From Neisseria sp. (lineage in GTDB: Bacteria > Pseudomonadota > Gammaproteobacteria > Burkholderiales > Neisseriaceae), in NCBI GenBank assembly GCA_030531795.1, contig JAUNMN010000002.1, positions 24,890 to 88,889 on the forward strand: DNA of 64,000 bases, in the 5' to 3' direction. The position numbers were made by a program, and so were the translations under genes. Below, one piece after another: positions 1 through 7,177 of the stretch; positions within the stretch are counted from its first letter, which is position 1; each line of letters starts with the position of its first letter. The notes beneath the pieces are model-generated. The model ran no database searches, was not told the DNA's origin, and saw only the letters and a program-made list of their open reading frames with translations.

Positions 1-1
1 T

Positions 2-49
2 GTTGCGGTGGACAAAAACGGCGTGCCGCGTCCCGTGCAAAACACGTAA
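2..49 (+). CDS. C-terminal tail of an acyl-CoA thioesterase (YciA-like hotdog), partial
   Basis: Only the last 15 codons are inside the window; the reading frame enters from the left edge and ends at the TAA at 47-49. The tail reads VAVDKNGVPRPVQNT. The pattern 'VAVD-x-x-G-x-PRPV' is what I recall from the end of the hotdog-fold domain in YciA-type acyl-CoA thioester hydrolases, which cleave acyl-CoA to free acid and CoA in the cytoplasm. The identification rests on this short motif alone. It is on the same strand as thiG and 48 bp upstream of it, so the two may be co-transcribed. Confidence 0.5.
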   Translation, partial: VAVDKNGVPRPVQNT

Positions 50-97
50 ATCACACCCAAAAATCTTTTATTTTCAATCAACGGAACTGCAGACGGC

Positions 98-892
98 ATG
101 GATAATTTCACTTTATACCAAGAAACGTTTTCATCACGACTTTTGCTCGGCACGGCGGCTTATCCCAGTGCCAGCGTGTTACAAGAATCGGTGCAAGCCG
201 CCCAGCCCGCGATGATAACCGTGTCGCTGCGTCGCGCAGGTTCGGCAGGCGAAACGCACGGACAAGGTTTTTGGGATTTGTTGCAAACCCTAAATTGCCC
301 CGTTTTGCCCAACACCGCAGGTTGCCAAAGCGTGCAAGAAGCCATCAGCACCGCCCAAATGGCACGCGAAGTGTTTGAAACCGACTGGATTAAACTCGAA
401 CTCATCGGCGACGACGACACCTTGCAACCCGACGTGTTTCAACTGGTGGAAGCCGCGGATTACCTGATTCGCGACGGCTTCAAAGTGTTGCCCTATTGCA
501 CCGAAGATTTGATTGCCTGCCGCCGTTTGTTGGACGTGGGCTGCCAAGCACTGATGCCATGGGCAGCACCCATCGGCACAGGTCTGGGCGTGGTACACGA
601 ATACGCCCTGCGCGTCTTGCGCGAACGCTTGCCCACCACACCGCTGATTATCGACGCAGGTTTGGGCAAACCCTCGCAGGCGGCACAAGTGATGGAATGG
701 GGCTACGACGGCGTGTTGCTCAACACCGCCGTGTCGCGCTCGGGCAATCCCGTTGCCATGGCAAACGCCTTCGCCCAAGCCACTCAAGCAGGTCGCACCG
801 CCTACCTCGCCCAACCCATCGTGCCACGCGAACAAGCCCAAGCCAGCACGCCTGTGGTCGGCACACCGTTTTGGCACAGCGCAGAATATTGA
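98..892 (+). CDS. thiG: thiazole synthase ThiG
   Basis: Cytoplasmic thiamin-biosynthesis enzyme that builds the thiazole phosphate ring from deoxyxylulose 5-phosphate, dehydroglycine and ThiS-bound sulfur. The 264-residue product has the family's usual length and TIM-barrel pattern: an N-terminal 'RLLLGTAAYP', 'MITVSLRR', 'LPNTAGC' around residues 70-76, 'WIKLELIGDD' holding the likely Schiff-base lysine (K99), and 'PIGTGLG' near residue 160. The ATG overlaps the end of an uptake-sequence copy (gcagacggcATG), and only a weak GGAA lies upstream at 83-86. thiS and thiO are not visible here, so the rest of the pathway must lie upstream or elsewhere. The family assignment is secure. Confidence 0.95.
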   Translation: MDNFTLYQETFSSRLLLGTAAYPSASVLQESVQAAQPAMITVSLRRAGSAGETHGQGFWDLLQTLNCPVLPNTAGCQSVQEAISTAQMAREVFETDWIKLELIGDDDTLQPDVFQLVEAADYLIRDGFKVLPYCTEDLIACRRLLDVGCQALMPWAAPIGTGLGVVHEYALRVLRERLPTTPLIIDAGLGKPSQAAQVMEWGYDGVLLNTAVSRSGNPVAMANAFAQATQAGRTAYLAQPIVPREQAQASTPVVGTPFWHSAEY

Positions 893-961
893 GTGGCGTG
901 TAACTGGTTTGCGTGAATATTGTTTGAATAAACGCTGTTTGAATTGACTGAAATGCAAAAG

Positions 962-1004
962 ATGCCGTCTGCGGCTAAAGAAATTTCTCAACCGCAGACG
1001 GCAT
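962..1004. terminator. Inverted uptake-sequence pair between convergent genes
   Basis: Two copies of ATGCCGTCTGCGG face each other with a 17-base loop, followed by a short T-rich stretch on the plus strand. It sits between the ends of thiG (plus) and the aldehyde dehydrogenase (minus), where a bidirectional terminator is expected. Inverted uptake-sequence pairs are known to act as terminators in Neisseria. Confidence 0.7.
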
Positions 1005-1022
1005 CTTTATATCAAACTTGAT

Positions 1023-2501
1023 TTAACCCACAAACCAAATCGTTTTCGCTTGGGTATATTGCTCAAACGCTTCCACGCCTTTGTCGCGACCGCCGAAGCC
1101 CGATTGTTTGTAGCCGCCAAACGGGGTGGCGATGTTGCCTTCGGAGAAACCGTTTACCGACACCGTGCCTGCCTTGATTTGACGGGCAACTCTTTGAGCG
1201 CGTTGCATGTTTTGGGTGTAGAACGAAGCTGCCAAACCGTAATCCGACTGATTCGCCAGTTTCACGGCTTCTGCTTCGCTCTCAAAAGTCGTTACCGCCA
1301 AAATCGGACCGAAGATTTCTTCTTTGAAGATGGTCATATCGGCTGTTACTTCGTCAACAATGGTCGGTTCGATGTACCAACCGCTGCCCAAATTGCTGTG
1401 GATTGTGCCGCCCAAAACCAGTTTGCCACCTTCTTGTTGGGCGATTTCGAGGTATTTTTTGACTTTGGCAAAATGGGCTTCTTCAATCATCGGCCCCAAA
1501 TTCACGCTTTCGTCGCGCGGGTCGCCCAATTTCCACGCGCTCATGCCGTCTGCAAGTTTGGCAAGTAATTCATCTTTAATGCTTTTGTCCACAATCAAAC
1601 GCGAACCACAGCTACAGTTTTCGCTCATATTCCAAAACGCGGCTGCCAAAATAGAAGGCACGGCTGCGTCCAAATCGGCATCGGCAAACACGATTTGCGG
1701 GCTTTTGCCGCCGCATTCCAACACGATTTCTTTCAAATTGCTTTGGGCTGAGTATTGCAAGAAATAGCGCCCCACTTCGGTTGAACCCGTAAACGCCACC
1801 ATGTCCACATCGGGGTGTACGCCCAAAGCCTTGCCGACTTTTTCGCCCAAACCGTTGACCAAAGTCAAAGCTGCAGACGGCACACCTGCTTCGTGTGCCA
1901 ATTGCACCAAGCGATAGGCACTCAATGGCGTGAGTTCGGCTGGCTTCACAATCACCGAATTGCCTGCCGCCAAAGCGGGCACAACTTTCCATGCGAACAT
2001 TTGGGCTGGGAAATTCCACGGCAACACACAGCCCACCACGCCAACAGGTTCATGCACAATCAAACCCAACGCATCATTGCCTGTGGGCGCAACCTTGCCG
2101 AAGGCTTTGTCAGCGTATTCGGCGTAAAAATAAAAGGCTTCCAAGGTGGCAGGCATGTCGGTGTTGCGGCACTCACTAATCGGCTTGCCTGCATCAATGC
2201 AGTCTAAAGCGGCGATTTCTTCGGCGTTTTCCTCAATTAAACGACACCAGCGCAACAGAATTTCACGGCGTTCGCTCGGCGATAAACCTGCCCAAACCTG
2301 TTCTTCAAATGCCGCCCGTGCCGCCTGCACTGCCGCATCCACATCCGACTCATCGCCATCTGCCAAATAACCGATGATGCTGTTGTCAATCGGCGTGCGG
2401 TTTTCCAGTTTGGCTGCAGCTTCTGGGTGATTCGGAATCAGATGACCTGTCCAAAACGTGCCGTCTGCAGCTTGTTTAAAAATGTCTTGTTGTGTCGCCA
2501 T
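1023..2501 (-). CDS. NAD(P)-dependent aldehyde dehydrogenase
   Basis: Oxidises an aldehyde to the acid with NAD(P)+. The 492-residue protein carries the full family signature: 'PWNFP' near 161, 'GNSVIVKPAE' near 180, the cofactor-loop 'FTGSTEVG' at about 237-244, the general-base glutamate in 'LECGGKSP' (E262) and a cysteine-containing 'ENCSCGSR' in which C296 is the expected nucleophile. I chose the ATG at 2501 because GGAG lies 7 bases upstream; the open frame extends to 2576 but without a ribosome site. The substrate cannot be fixed from sequence; relatives act on gamma-aminobutyraldehyde-type or betaine-type substrates. It is a lone gene bounded by uptake sequences, and three more copies lie inside the coding region. 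Confidence 0.9.
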   Translation of the reverse strand: MATQQDIFKQAADGTFWTGHLIPNHPEAAAKLENRTPIDNSIIGYLADGDESDVDAAVQAARAAFEEQVWAGLSPSERREILLRWCRLIEENAEEIAALDCIDAGKPISECRNTDMPATLEAFYFYAEYADKAFGKVAPTGNDALGLIVHEPVGVVGCVLPWNFPAQMFAWKVVPALAAGNSVIVKPAELTPLSAYRLVQLAHEAGVPSAALTLVNGLGEKVGKALGVHPDVDMVAFTGSTEVGRYFLQYSAQSNLKEIVLECGGKSPQIVFADADLDAAVPSILAAAFWNMSENCSCGSRLIVDKSIKDELLAKLADGMSAWKLGDPRDESVNLGPMIEEAHFAKVKKYLEIAQQEGGKLVLGGTIHSNLGSGWYIEPTIVDEVTADMTIFKEEIFGPILAVTTFESEAEAVKLANQSDYGLAASFYTQNMQRAQRVARQIKAGTVSVNGFSEGNIATPFGGYKQSGFGGRDKGVEAFEQYTQAKTIWFVG

Positions 2502-2795
2502 TATTGTTCTCCATTGAGTAAGTTCAAAATTTATTGACTGTCGCTCTGTGAACAGCCAGTTGCATTGTAACGCCAAAAATGAAATTTAAAATCCTTTTGT
2601 CTAACACCAAACTGCAATAAATTTCACCATCTCTAACATATAAAAATACCGCCTACTGCTGAAAAGAGTCCATTTAGGCTCACTTTAACAGCGCAGACGG
2701 CATCTTTTATTTCGTTCAAAGTTCAATCGCTACTTTGAACCTTTATGTGAACAAATCTTTTATTTCACGTTTGAATTCACGTTTAAATCCTGCTT
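2502..2795. other. Intergenic region between oxyR end and aldehyde dehydrogenase start
   Basis: This holds no gene. One uptake sequence (gcagacggcat, about 2693-2703) lies downstream of oxyR on the minus strand, preceded by a weak GAGTC/GGCTC hairpin (about 2666-2681). The AT-rich part near 2575-2650 presumably contains the aldehyde dehydrogenase promoter, but no convincing -35/-10 pair was identified. Confidence 0.5.
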
Positions 2796-3713
2796 TCACT
2801 CCACAAACTTCACGCCTGCCAGTTGTGATTTCATAATCGCCGAGCGAATGGCGCCGAGTGCTTTCGGGCGCACGAAGTTGCGGCGGTATGCCAACACGAT
2901 GCGGCGTTCGGGCGCATTGCTTGCAAACGGAATGATGCTGAACAGGGTGTGGTCGTTTTCGGTGAGCGCGGTAGACGGCAACACGCTAATCGCCAAACCG
3001 CTTGCCACCATGTGGCGGATGGTGTTGATGCTGCTGCCTTGCAGGGTGTTGGTTAAACCCGAAATGCGTTGGCGTGCTGCTAACTCGGAACAGCTGTCCA
3101 ACACATTATCGCGCATGCAGTTGCCTTCGGTCAGCAACAACACTTGCTCTTGCGCCAGTTGTTGTTGGCTCACGGAATCCAGTTCTTCAAATGGATGTCC
3201 TTTTGGCACAATCACGAAAAACGGTTCGTCATACAAAGGCTCGGTAACCACGCCTGCTTCGTGAAACGGTTCGGCAACGACTAAAGCGTCTAAATCGCCG
3301 CGTTTGAGCGAGTCAATCAGCGTTTGGGTGTAGTTTTCTTCCAACATCAGCGGCATATTTGGGGCGATGTCGCGCAAGGAAACGATGAGTTTGGGCAATA
3401 AATACGGGGCAACGGTGAAAATCAAGCCGAGTTTGAATGCGCCTTCTAACTCGTTTTGTTCTTCGTTTGCCAGTTGCTTAATCACTTCGGCTTCGTCCAA
3501 CACTTTACGCGCTTGCTCCACAATGCGTGCGCCTGCTTCGGTGGTTAATACTTCGTTGCTGCTGCGGTCAAACAGCGACACCGCCAACTCTTCTTCCAGC
3601 TTTTTAATCGCGATGGATAAGGTTGGCTGACTGACAAAGCAACGCTGTGCAGCACGGCCAAAATGTTTTTCTTGGGCAACGGCAACAATGTAACGCAGTT
3701 CAGTCAAAGTCAT
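2796..3713 (-). CDS. oxyR: LysR-family peroxide sensor/regulator OxyR
   Basis: Transcription regulator that senses hydrogen peroxide by forming a disulfide. The 305-residue protein has an N-terminal winged helix-turn-helix ('FGRAAQRCFVSQPTLSIAIK', about residues 18-37) and a periplasmic-binding-protein-like effector domain. The two redox cysteines of E. coli OxyR are conserved at identical numbering, C199 and C208, in 'EGNCMRDNVLDSCSE'. The gene starts 3 bp after the minE stop, so it is almost certainly the last gene of the minC-minD-minE-oxyR transcript, an arrangement known from Neisseria. This links division-site selection and oxidative-stress control by co-transcription. Confidence 0.93.
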   Translation of the reverse strand: MTLTELRYIVAVAQEKHFGRAAQRCFVSQPTLSIAIKKLEEELAVSLFDRSSNEVLTTEAGARIVEQARKVLDEAEVIKQLANEEQNELEGAFKLGLIFTVAPYLLPKLIVSLRDIAPNMPLMLEENYTQTLIDSLKRGDLDALVVAEPFHEAGVVTEPLYDEPFFVIVPKGHPFEELDSVSQQQLAQEQVLLLTEGNCMRDNVLDSCSELAARQRISGLTNTLQGSSINTIRHMVASGLAISVLPSTALTENDHTLFSIIPFASNAPERRIVLAYRRNFVRPKALGAIRSAIMKSQLAGVKFVE

Positions 3714-3716
3714 GAT

Positions 3717-3983
3717 TTACGCCTTTTTTGCTTGGTCTGGCAAAGTGATGTTGAGTTCCAACACATCCAAACCGTCTTGTTTTTCTTGAGAAATGCGAAT
3801 GTCGTCCAGCGAAACGTTCACATATTTAGACAACACTTCCAGCAACTCTTTGCGCAAAGTCGGTAAATAATCAGGCGCAGCGTCTTGGTTGGCGCGTTCT
3901 TGGGCAATGATGATTTGCAAACGGTCGCGCGCCACTGCTGCGGTTTTTTGTTTTTTACCAAACAACATATCAATCAAAGACAT
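3717..3983 (-). CDS. minE: cell-division topological specificity factor MinE
   Basis: Binds MinD at the membrane, stimulates its ATPase and drives the MinCD inhibitor to the cell poles. It has 88 residues, the normal length. The N-terminal amphipathic/anti-MinCD part ('[21 protein letters not shown]') is followed by the 'LQIIIAQER' MinD-contact strand and a C-terminal dimerisation domain ('[16 protein letters not shown]'). It begins 3 bp after the minD stop and ends 3 bp before oxyR, so translation of the three genes is likely coupled. Confidence 0.95.
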   Translation of the reverse strand: MSLIDMLFGKKQKTAAVARDRLQIIIAQERANQDAAPDYLPTLRKELLEVLSKYVNVSLDDIRISQEKQDGLDVLELNITLPDQAKKA

Positions 3984-3986
3984 GGC

Positions 3987-4799
3987 TTAACCTCCAAACA
4001 AGCGTTGGAAGAAACCTTTTTTCTCGGCTTCCAAGAAACGCATTTCGCGGTTTTCGCCCAACAGGCGCGCAATCACATCTTTATACGCTTCGGCTGCTGG
4101 CACATCGTTTTGATGAATCACAGGCGAACCAGAGTTAGACGCTTGCAACACGTTTTGTGATTCTGGAATCACGCCAATCAAAGGAATGCGCAACAAGTCG
4201 CAAATGTCTTGCACCGACAACATATCGCCGCTGGCAACGCGCTCTGGCGAATAACGCGTAATCAGCAAATGTTCTTTGATGCGCTCGCCTTTTTCGGCAT
4301 GACGCGATTTGCTTTGCAAAATGCCCAAAATGCGGTCGGAATCGCGTACGCTAGACACTTCAGGATTGGTTGTGATAATCGCTTCATCGGCAAAATACAA
4401 TGCCATCAACGCGCCTTGTTCAATGCCTGCTGGCGAGTCGCAAATCACAAATTCAAAACCCATTTCGCCTGTTAATTCGTTCAATACTTTTTCCACGCCT
4501 TCACGCGTCAATGCGTCTTTGTCGCGCGTTTGCGACGCAGGCAACACAAACAAATTGTCGCAATGTTTGTCTTTGATTAAGGCTTGGCTCAAATTCGCTT
4601 CGCCTTGAATCACATTGATGAAATCGTATACCACGCGGCGTTCGCAACCCATAATCAAATCCAAATTACGCAAGCCCACGTCAAAGTCAATCACGGCGGT
4701 TTTGTGTCCGCGCAATGCCAAACCTGAAGCGATGCTGGCTGAAGTGGTGGTTTTGCCCACGCCGCCTTTACCTGAAGTTACCACAATAATTTTAGCCAC
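3987..4799 (-). CDS. minD: septum-site-determining ATPase MinD
   Basis: Membrane-cycling ATPase of the Min system; in its ATP form it recruits MinC, and MinE releases it. The 270-residue protein has the deviant Walker A 'SGKGGVGKTT' at about residues 9-18, 'VIDFDVGLRNLD' (Walker A'), 'FVICDSPAGIE' (Walker B) and a C-terminal amphipathic membrane-targeting helix ending 'GFFQRLFGG'. It is separated from minC by about 150 bp that contain a Correia-like element, so minD and minC expression may be uncoupled by processing at that element. Confidence 0.96.
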   Translation of the reverse strand: MAKIIVVTSGKGGVGKTTTSASIASGLALRGHKTAVIDFDVGLRNLDLIMGCERRVVYDFINVIQGEANLSQALIKDKHCDNLFVLPASQTRDKDALTREGVEKVLNELTGEMGFEFVICDSPAGIEQGALMALYFADEAIITTNPEVSSVRDSDRILGILQSKSRHAEKGERIKEHLLITRYSPERVASGDMLSVQDICDLLRIPLIGVIPESQNVLQASNSGSPVIHQNDVPAAEAYKDVIARLLGENREMRFLEAEKKGFFQRLFGG

Positions 4800-4850
4800 A
4801 ATATTTCCTTTTGTTTCAAATAATTAAATAAAAATCAAAACGCATCAGCC

Positions 4851-4955
4851 ATAGTCAAATAAATTTAAAATAAGACAAGGCGCGAAGCCGAAGACAGTAC
4901 AGATAGTACGGCGAGGCGAAGCAACGATGTATCATTTTAAATTTAAAAGACTATA
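4851..4955 (-). repeat. Correia-like miniature inverted-repeat element (short form), copy 1
   Basis: About 105 bp. On the minus strand it begins TATAGTCTTTTAAATTTAAA and ends AATTTATTTGACTAT, which are near-complementary terminal repeats. The middle contains CGCCTCGCCGTACTAT, TGTACTGTCTTCGGC and GCGCCTTGTC, matching the core I remember for the Correia repeat enclosed elements of Neisseria. The length fits the internally deleted class, without the segment carrying the IHF site. A second copy lies at 32549-32654. It sits between minC and minD, and its terminal repeat includes the minC stop codon. Transcripts through such elements are known RNase III targets in Neisseria. Confidence 0.82.
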
Positions 4956-5640
4956 TCGCACTGATGTGTAAACGCTCGTCCTGCAGATACACTTGCACCG
5001 CTTGTTTGTGCAAATGTGCTGGCAAATCCTGTTCAAAGTTGCGATAAATGCCTGCTACCGACACCAATTCCGCCTGCATCGAATGAATGAAAATTCGCGC
5101 ATCGCGGTTGCCGTCTGCACCTGCCAAAGCACGTCCGCGCATCGGTGCGTACACATGAATATTGCCGTCTGCAATGATTTCCGCGCCTTCGCTGACCACG
5201 CCTGTAACAATCAAATCGGCGTGTTCGGCGTAAACCTGTTGTCCTGTGCGAATCGGCGTGTTGATGAACACAGTTGGACGGCAAACTCTAACCGTTTCTT
5301 GCTTTTTGCTCGCTACAGGCGTTTCGCTTTCGGCGTTTACCGCTTCGCTCACAAAATGCAAACCCGACGCTTCGGCGGCTGGTTTCCACAATTCGGCGTT
5401 GGCATGACGCAAGCTGTTGGGGCGCAAACCGTGTTCGTGCAACACGTCGCAGACGGCATCTAATTGAATATCGGTTGGCGCGGCGATGTCGTTCACATCC
5501 AACATCACGGGCATATCCAACTCGCGATAACTCGCCGCCACTTCGTCCAACCACGCGTTCAAGCGCGTCAAATCATCGGAATCCAAATGAAGACTCAAGG
5601 CATTTTGCCGCGTGTACTTCATTTTGTAACTTGCTTTCAT
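4951..5640 (-). CDS. minC: septum-site-determining protein MinC
   Basis: FtsZ-assembly inhibitor that works with MinD to block polar septation. The 229-residue protein has a variable N-terminal FtsZ-binding domain (about 1-105), a linker, and the conserved beta-helical C-terminal domain (about 120-229), including 'TPIRTGQQVYAEHADLIVTG' and 'VYAPMRGRALAGADG', which binds MinD. The final Ile codon and TAG stop lie in the terminal repeat of the adjacent Correia-like element, so the insertion may have set the exact C-terminus. Two ATGs (5640, 5622) are possible; neither has a strong ribosome site. First gene of the min-oxyR unit. Confidence 0.92.
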   Translation of the reverse strand: MKASYKMKYTRQNALSLHLDSDDLTRLNAWLDEVAASYRELDMPVMLDVNDIAAPTDIQLDAVCDVLHEHGLRPNSLRHANAELWKPAAEASGLHFVSEAVNAESETPVASKKQETVRVCRPTVFINTPIRTGQQVYAEHADLIVTGVVSEGAEIIADGNIHVYAPMRGRALAGADGNRDARIFIHSMQAELVSVAGIYRNFEQDLPAHLHKQAVQVYLQDERLHISAI

Positions 5641-5673
5641 CAGGGCAACACCATAAATTTTTTCAATTAGCGA

Positions 5674-5702
5674 AGTTTACCGCAGACGGCAATGCGATTC
5701 AA
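5674..5702 (-). promoter_or_regulatory. Candidate promoter of minC with an uptake sequence in its spacer
   Basis: On the minus strand, TTGAAT (5697-5702) and TAAACT (5674-5679) are separated by exactly 17 bp, a plausible sigma-70 pair (4 of 6 matches each). The spacer contains the uptake core GCCGTCTGC. It lies 34-62 bp upstream of the minC ATG at 5640. This is inference from spacing and consensus only. Confidence 0.45.
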
Positions 5703-5729
5703 TTTTTCTACGCGTTTTTTGTGTAAAAA

Positions 5730-5767
5730 ATGCCGTCTGCAAACCTTGATGATTCTGCAGACGGCAT
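5730..5767 (-). terminator. Inverted uptake-sequence pair downstream of the TerC gene
   Basis: ATGCCGTCTGCA and its complement enclose a 14-base loop just past the stop codon of the TerC-family gene. On the minus strand the stem is followed by TTTTTT-rich sequence (5707-5729), the layout of a factor-independent terminator. Confidence 0.65.
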
Positions 5768-5788
5768 CGTTTGGCTCAAATGCGCGGT

Positions 5789-6769
5789 TTATTTATTTTG
5801 CATCTTTTCTAATTTTTTGCTGTACACCAGCGAAGTCAAAATAGACGCACCCAAAGCACCGAACACCACCGCCAAAGAAATAGCAACAGGAATGTGAACC
5901 CAGTGCATAATCAACATCTTAATGCCGATGAAGCTCAACACAAACGCCAAACCGTAGTTCAAGAACACGAAGCGGTCTGCCATGTCAGCGAGCAAGAAAT
6001 ACATCGCGCGCAAGCCCAAAATCGCGAAGATATTAGACGTTAATACGATGAACGGGTCAGTTGTTACCGCGAAAATCGCAGGAATGCTGTCCACCGCAAA
6101 CACCACATCGCTCAATTCCACCATAATCAACACCAGCAACAACGGCGTGGCAATGCGTTTGCCGTTTTCAATGGTGAAGAATTTTTCGCCGTCCAACTGG
6201 TCGCTGACTTTGATGTGTTTTTTCAGCCATTGCAAGATTTTATTGTTTGCCATGTCTTCATCGTCGTCTTCGCCGTCGGTGTGTTTAATCATTTTGATGC
6301 CTGTATACAACAAGAACGCGCCGAAAATGTACAACACCCACTGGAACTGACTCACCAACAACGCGCCGACAAACACCATAATCGCGCGCAAAATAATCGC
6401 GCCGAACACGCCGTAAAGCAACACGCGGTGTTGGTATTGCGCAGGCACTTTGAAATAACTGAAAATCATCAGGAACACAAATAAATTGTCCACCGCCAAT
6501 GATTTTTCCAAAACATAGCCCGTGAAATATTCCATCACTTTGGTTTTCGCCAATTCCGCGCCGTAGCTGCTTGACACTTCCCAATACAGCCAACCTGCAA
6601 ACGCACACGACACGGCAATCCACACCACCGACCACATCAGCGCTTCTTTTGCGCTGACTTTATGCGACCCCGTTTTTTTCAGCGACAACATATCTACGCC
6701 AATCATAATCAGCACGGCAATAAAAAACACGCCGTAAAAAAGCGGCGAGCCAATATTGATTTCGTTCAT
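5789..6769 (-). CDS. TerC/Alx-family integral membrane protein
   Basis: A 326-residue protein with about nine hydrophobic segments. It has the family's charged intramembrane motifs: 'LEKSLAVDNLFVFLMIFSYF' (about 86-105) and 'VMVELSDVVFAVDSIPAIFA', whose acidic residues are thought to bind metal. Relatives (E. coli Alx, TerC) are tied to manganese homeostasis, pH response or tellurite resistance, and in other organisms assist metalation of exported proteins. A cytoplasmic acidic loop ('HTDGEDDDEDMANN') separates the two halves. It stands alone, with an uptake-pair terminator after it. No yybP-ykoY riboswitch fits in its short leader. Confidence 0.85.
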   Translation of the reverse strand: MNEINIGSPLFYGVFFIAVLIMIGVDMLSLKKTGSHKVSAKEALMWSVVWIAVSCAFAGWLYWEVSSSYGAELAKTKVMEYFTGYVLEKSLAVDNLFVFLMIFSYFKVPAQYQHRVLLYGVFGAIILRAIMVFVGALLVSQFQWVLYIFGAFLLYTGIKMIKHTDGEDDDEDMANNKILQWLKKHIKVSDQLDGEKFFTIENGKRIATPLLLVLIMVELSDVVFAVDSIPAIFAVTTDPFIVLTSNIFAILGLRAMYFLLADMADRFVFLNYGLAFVLSFIGIKMLIMHWVHIPVAISLAVVFGALGASILTSLVYSKKLEKMQNK

Positions 6770-6829
6770 TATTTTTTATCCATTTCCTAGTTGGTTAATG
6801 ATTTGATTTGAAATTTGATTTTCGGCGCG

Positions 6830-6838
6830 ATTGTACCA
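6830..6838 (-). promoter_or_regulatory. Extended -10 element upstream of the TerC gene
   Basis: The minus strand reads TGGTACAAT (TGn plus TACAAT), about 60 bp before the start codon. The -35 position is occupied by a palindromic uptake sequence (6843-6862) and gives no good hexamer, so an extended -10 promoter is the best reading. Confidence 0.45.
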
Positions 6839-6842
6839 CGCA

Positions 6843-6862
6843 ATGCCGTCTGCAGACGGCAT
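6843..6862. repeat. Palindromic double uptake sequence
   Basis: ATGCCGTCTGCAGACGGCAT: two uptake sequences sharing a central TGCA. It can fold as an 8-bp stem with a TGCA loop and lies between the TerC gene promoter and the small lipoprotein gene, where it could also end the lipoprotein transcript. Confidence 0.85.
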
Positions 6863-6927
6863 TTGTTTGCTTTTCAGCCCGTTCACATTAAAAATCGCTA
6901 TGAATGTTCACCCAAACACACAAAAAC

Positions 6928-7083
6928 TCAATGGCTAACTCGGGTTTTAGAGGTTTCCACGCCCACACTGATTTGTCCGTACACTTCGCTGCTGCCCGAG
7001 CGGTAAACCGAACCGCCAGAGTTGGCACACGCCGCCAACAACACAACGCCACTCAATACCAAAATCCATTTCACGCTGTTCAT
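6928..7083 (-). CDS. Small lipoprotein, 51 residues, function unknown
   Basis: A short frame that is easy to miss. It starts at the ATG at 7083 with AAAGGA 6 bases upstream and encodes a signal peptide (MNSVKWILVLSGVVLLAAC) with the lipobox LAAC and acylated cysteine at residue 19. About 32 mature residues follow, rich in Gly and Ser: 'CANSGGSVYRSGSSEVYGQ', then 'ISVGVETSKTRVSH'. The lipidation signal and ribosome site make it very likely real. Small lipoproteins of this Ser-Gly plus 'VYG-I--GVE' type occur in Neisseria, but I know no assigned function. It lies between the TerC gene and phoR on the same strand. Confidence 0.8.
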   Translation of the reverse strand: MNSVKWILVLSGVVLLAACANSGGSVYRSGSSEVYGQISVGVETSKTRVSH

Positions 7084-7177
7084 GATTGTCCTTTCTTTAG
7101 TTTGCTTAAATTGCCATTTGATTTTTGATTGTGTTCATAAATGAAAAACAGTTTGCCAACGATGCCGTCTGCACGGT

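Noticed and set aside
20..97. Possible TPP (thi-box) riboswitch upstream of thiG
   Set aside because: The upstream gene ends at 49, leaving fewer than 50 bases; no thi-box core was seen.
290..991. Long minus-strand frame of 233 residues opposite thiG
   Set aside because: It lies fully opposite a certain gene, has a His/Cys/Arg-rich composition typical of antisense frames, and matches no family I know.
6770..6842. yybP-ykoY manganese riboswitch upstream of the TerC gene
   Set aside because: The leader from the inferred start site is about 55 bases and lacks the conserved paired loops; too short for this class.
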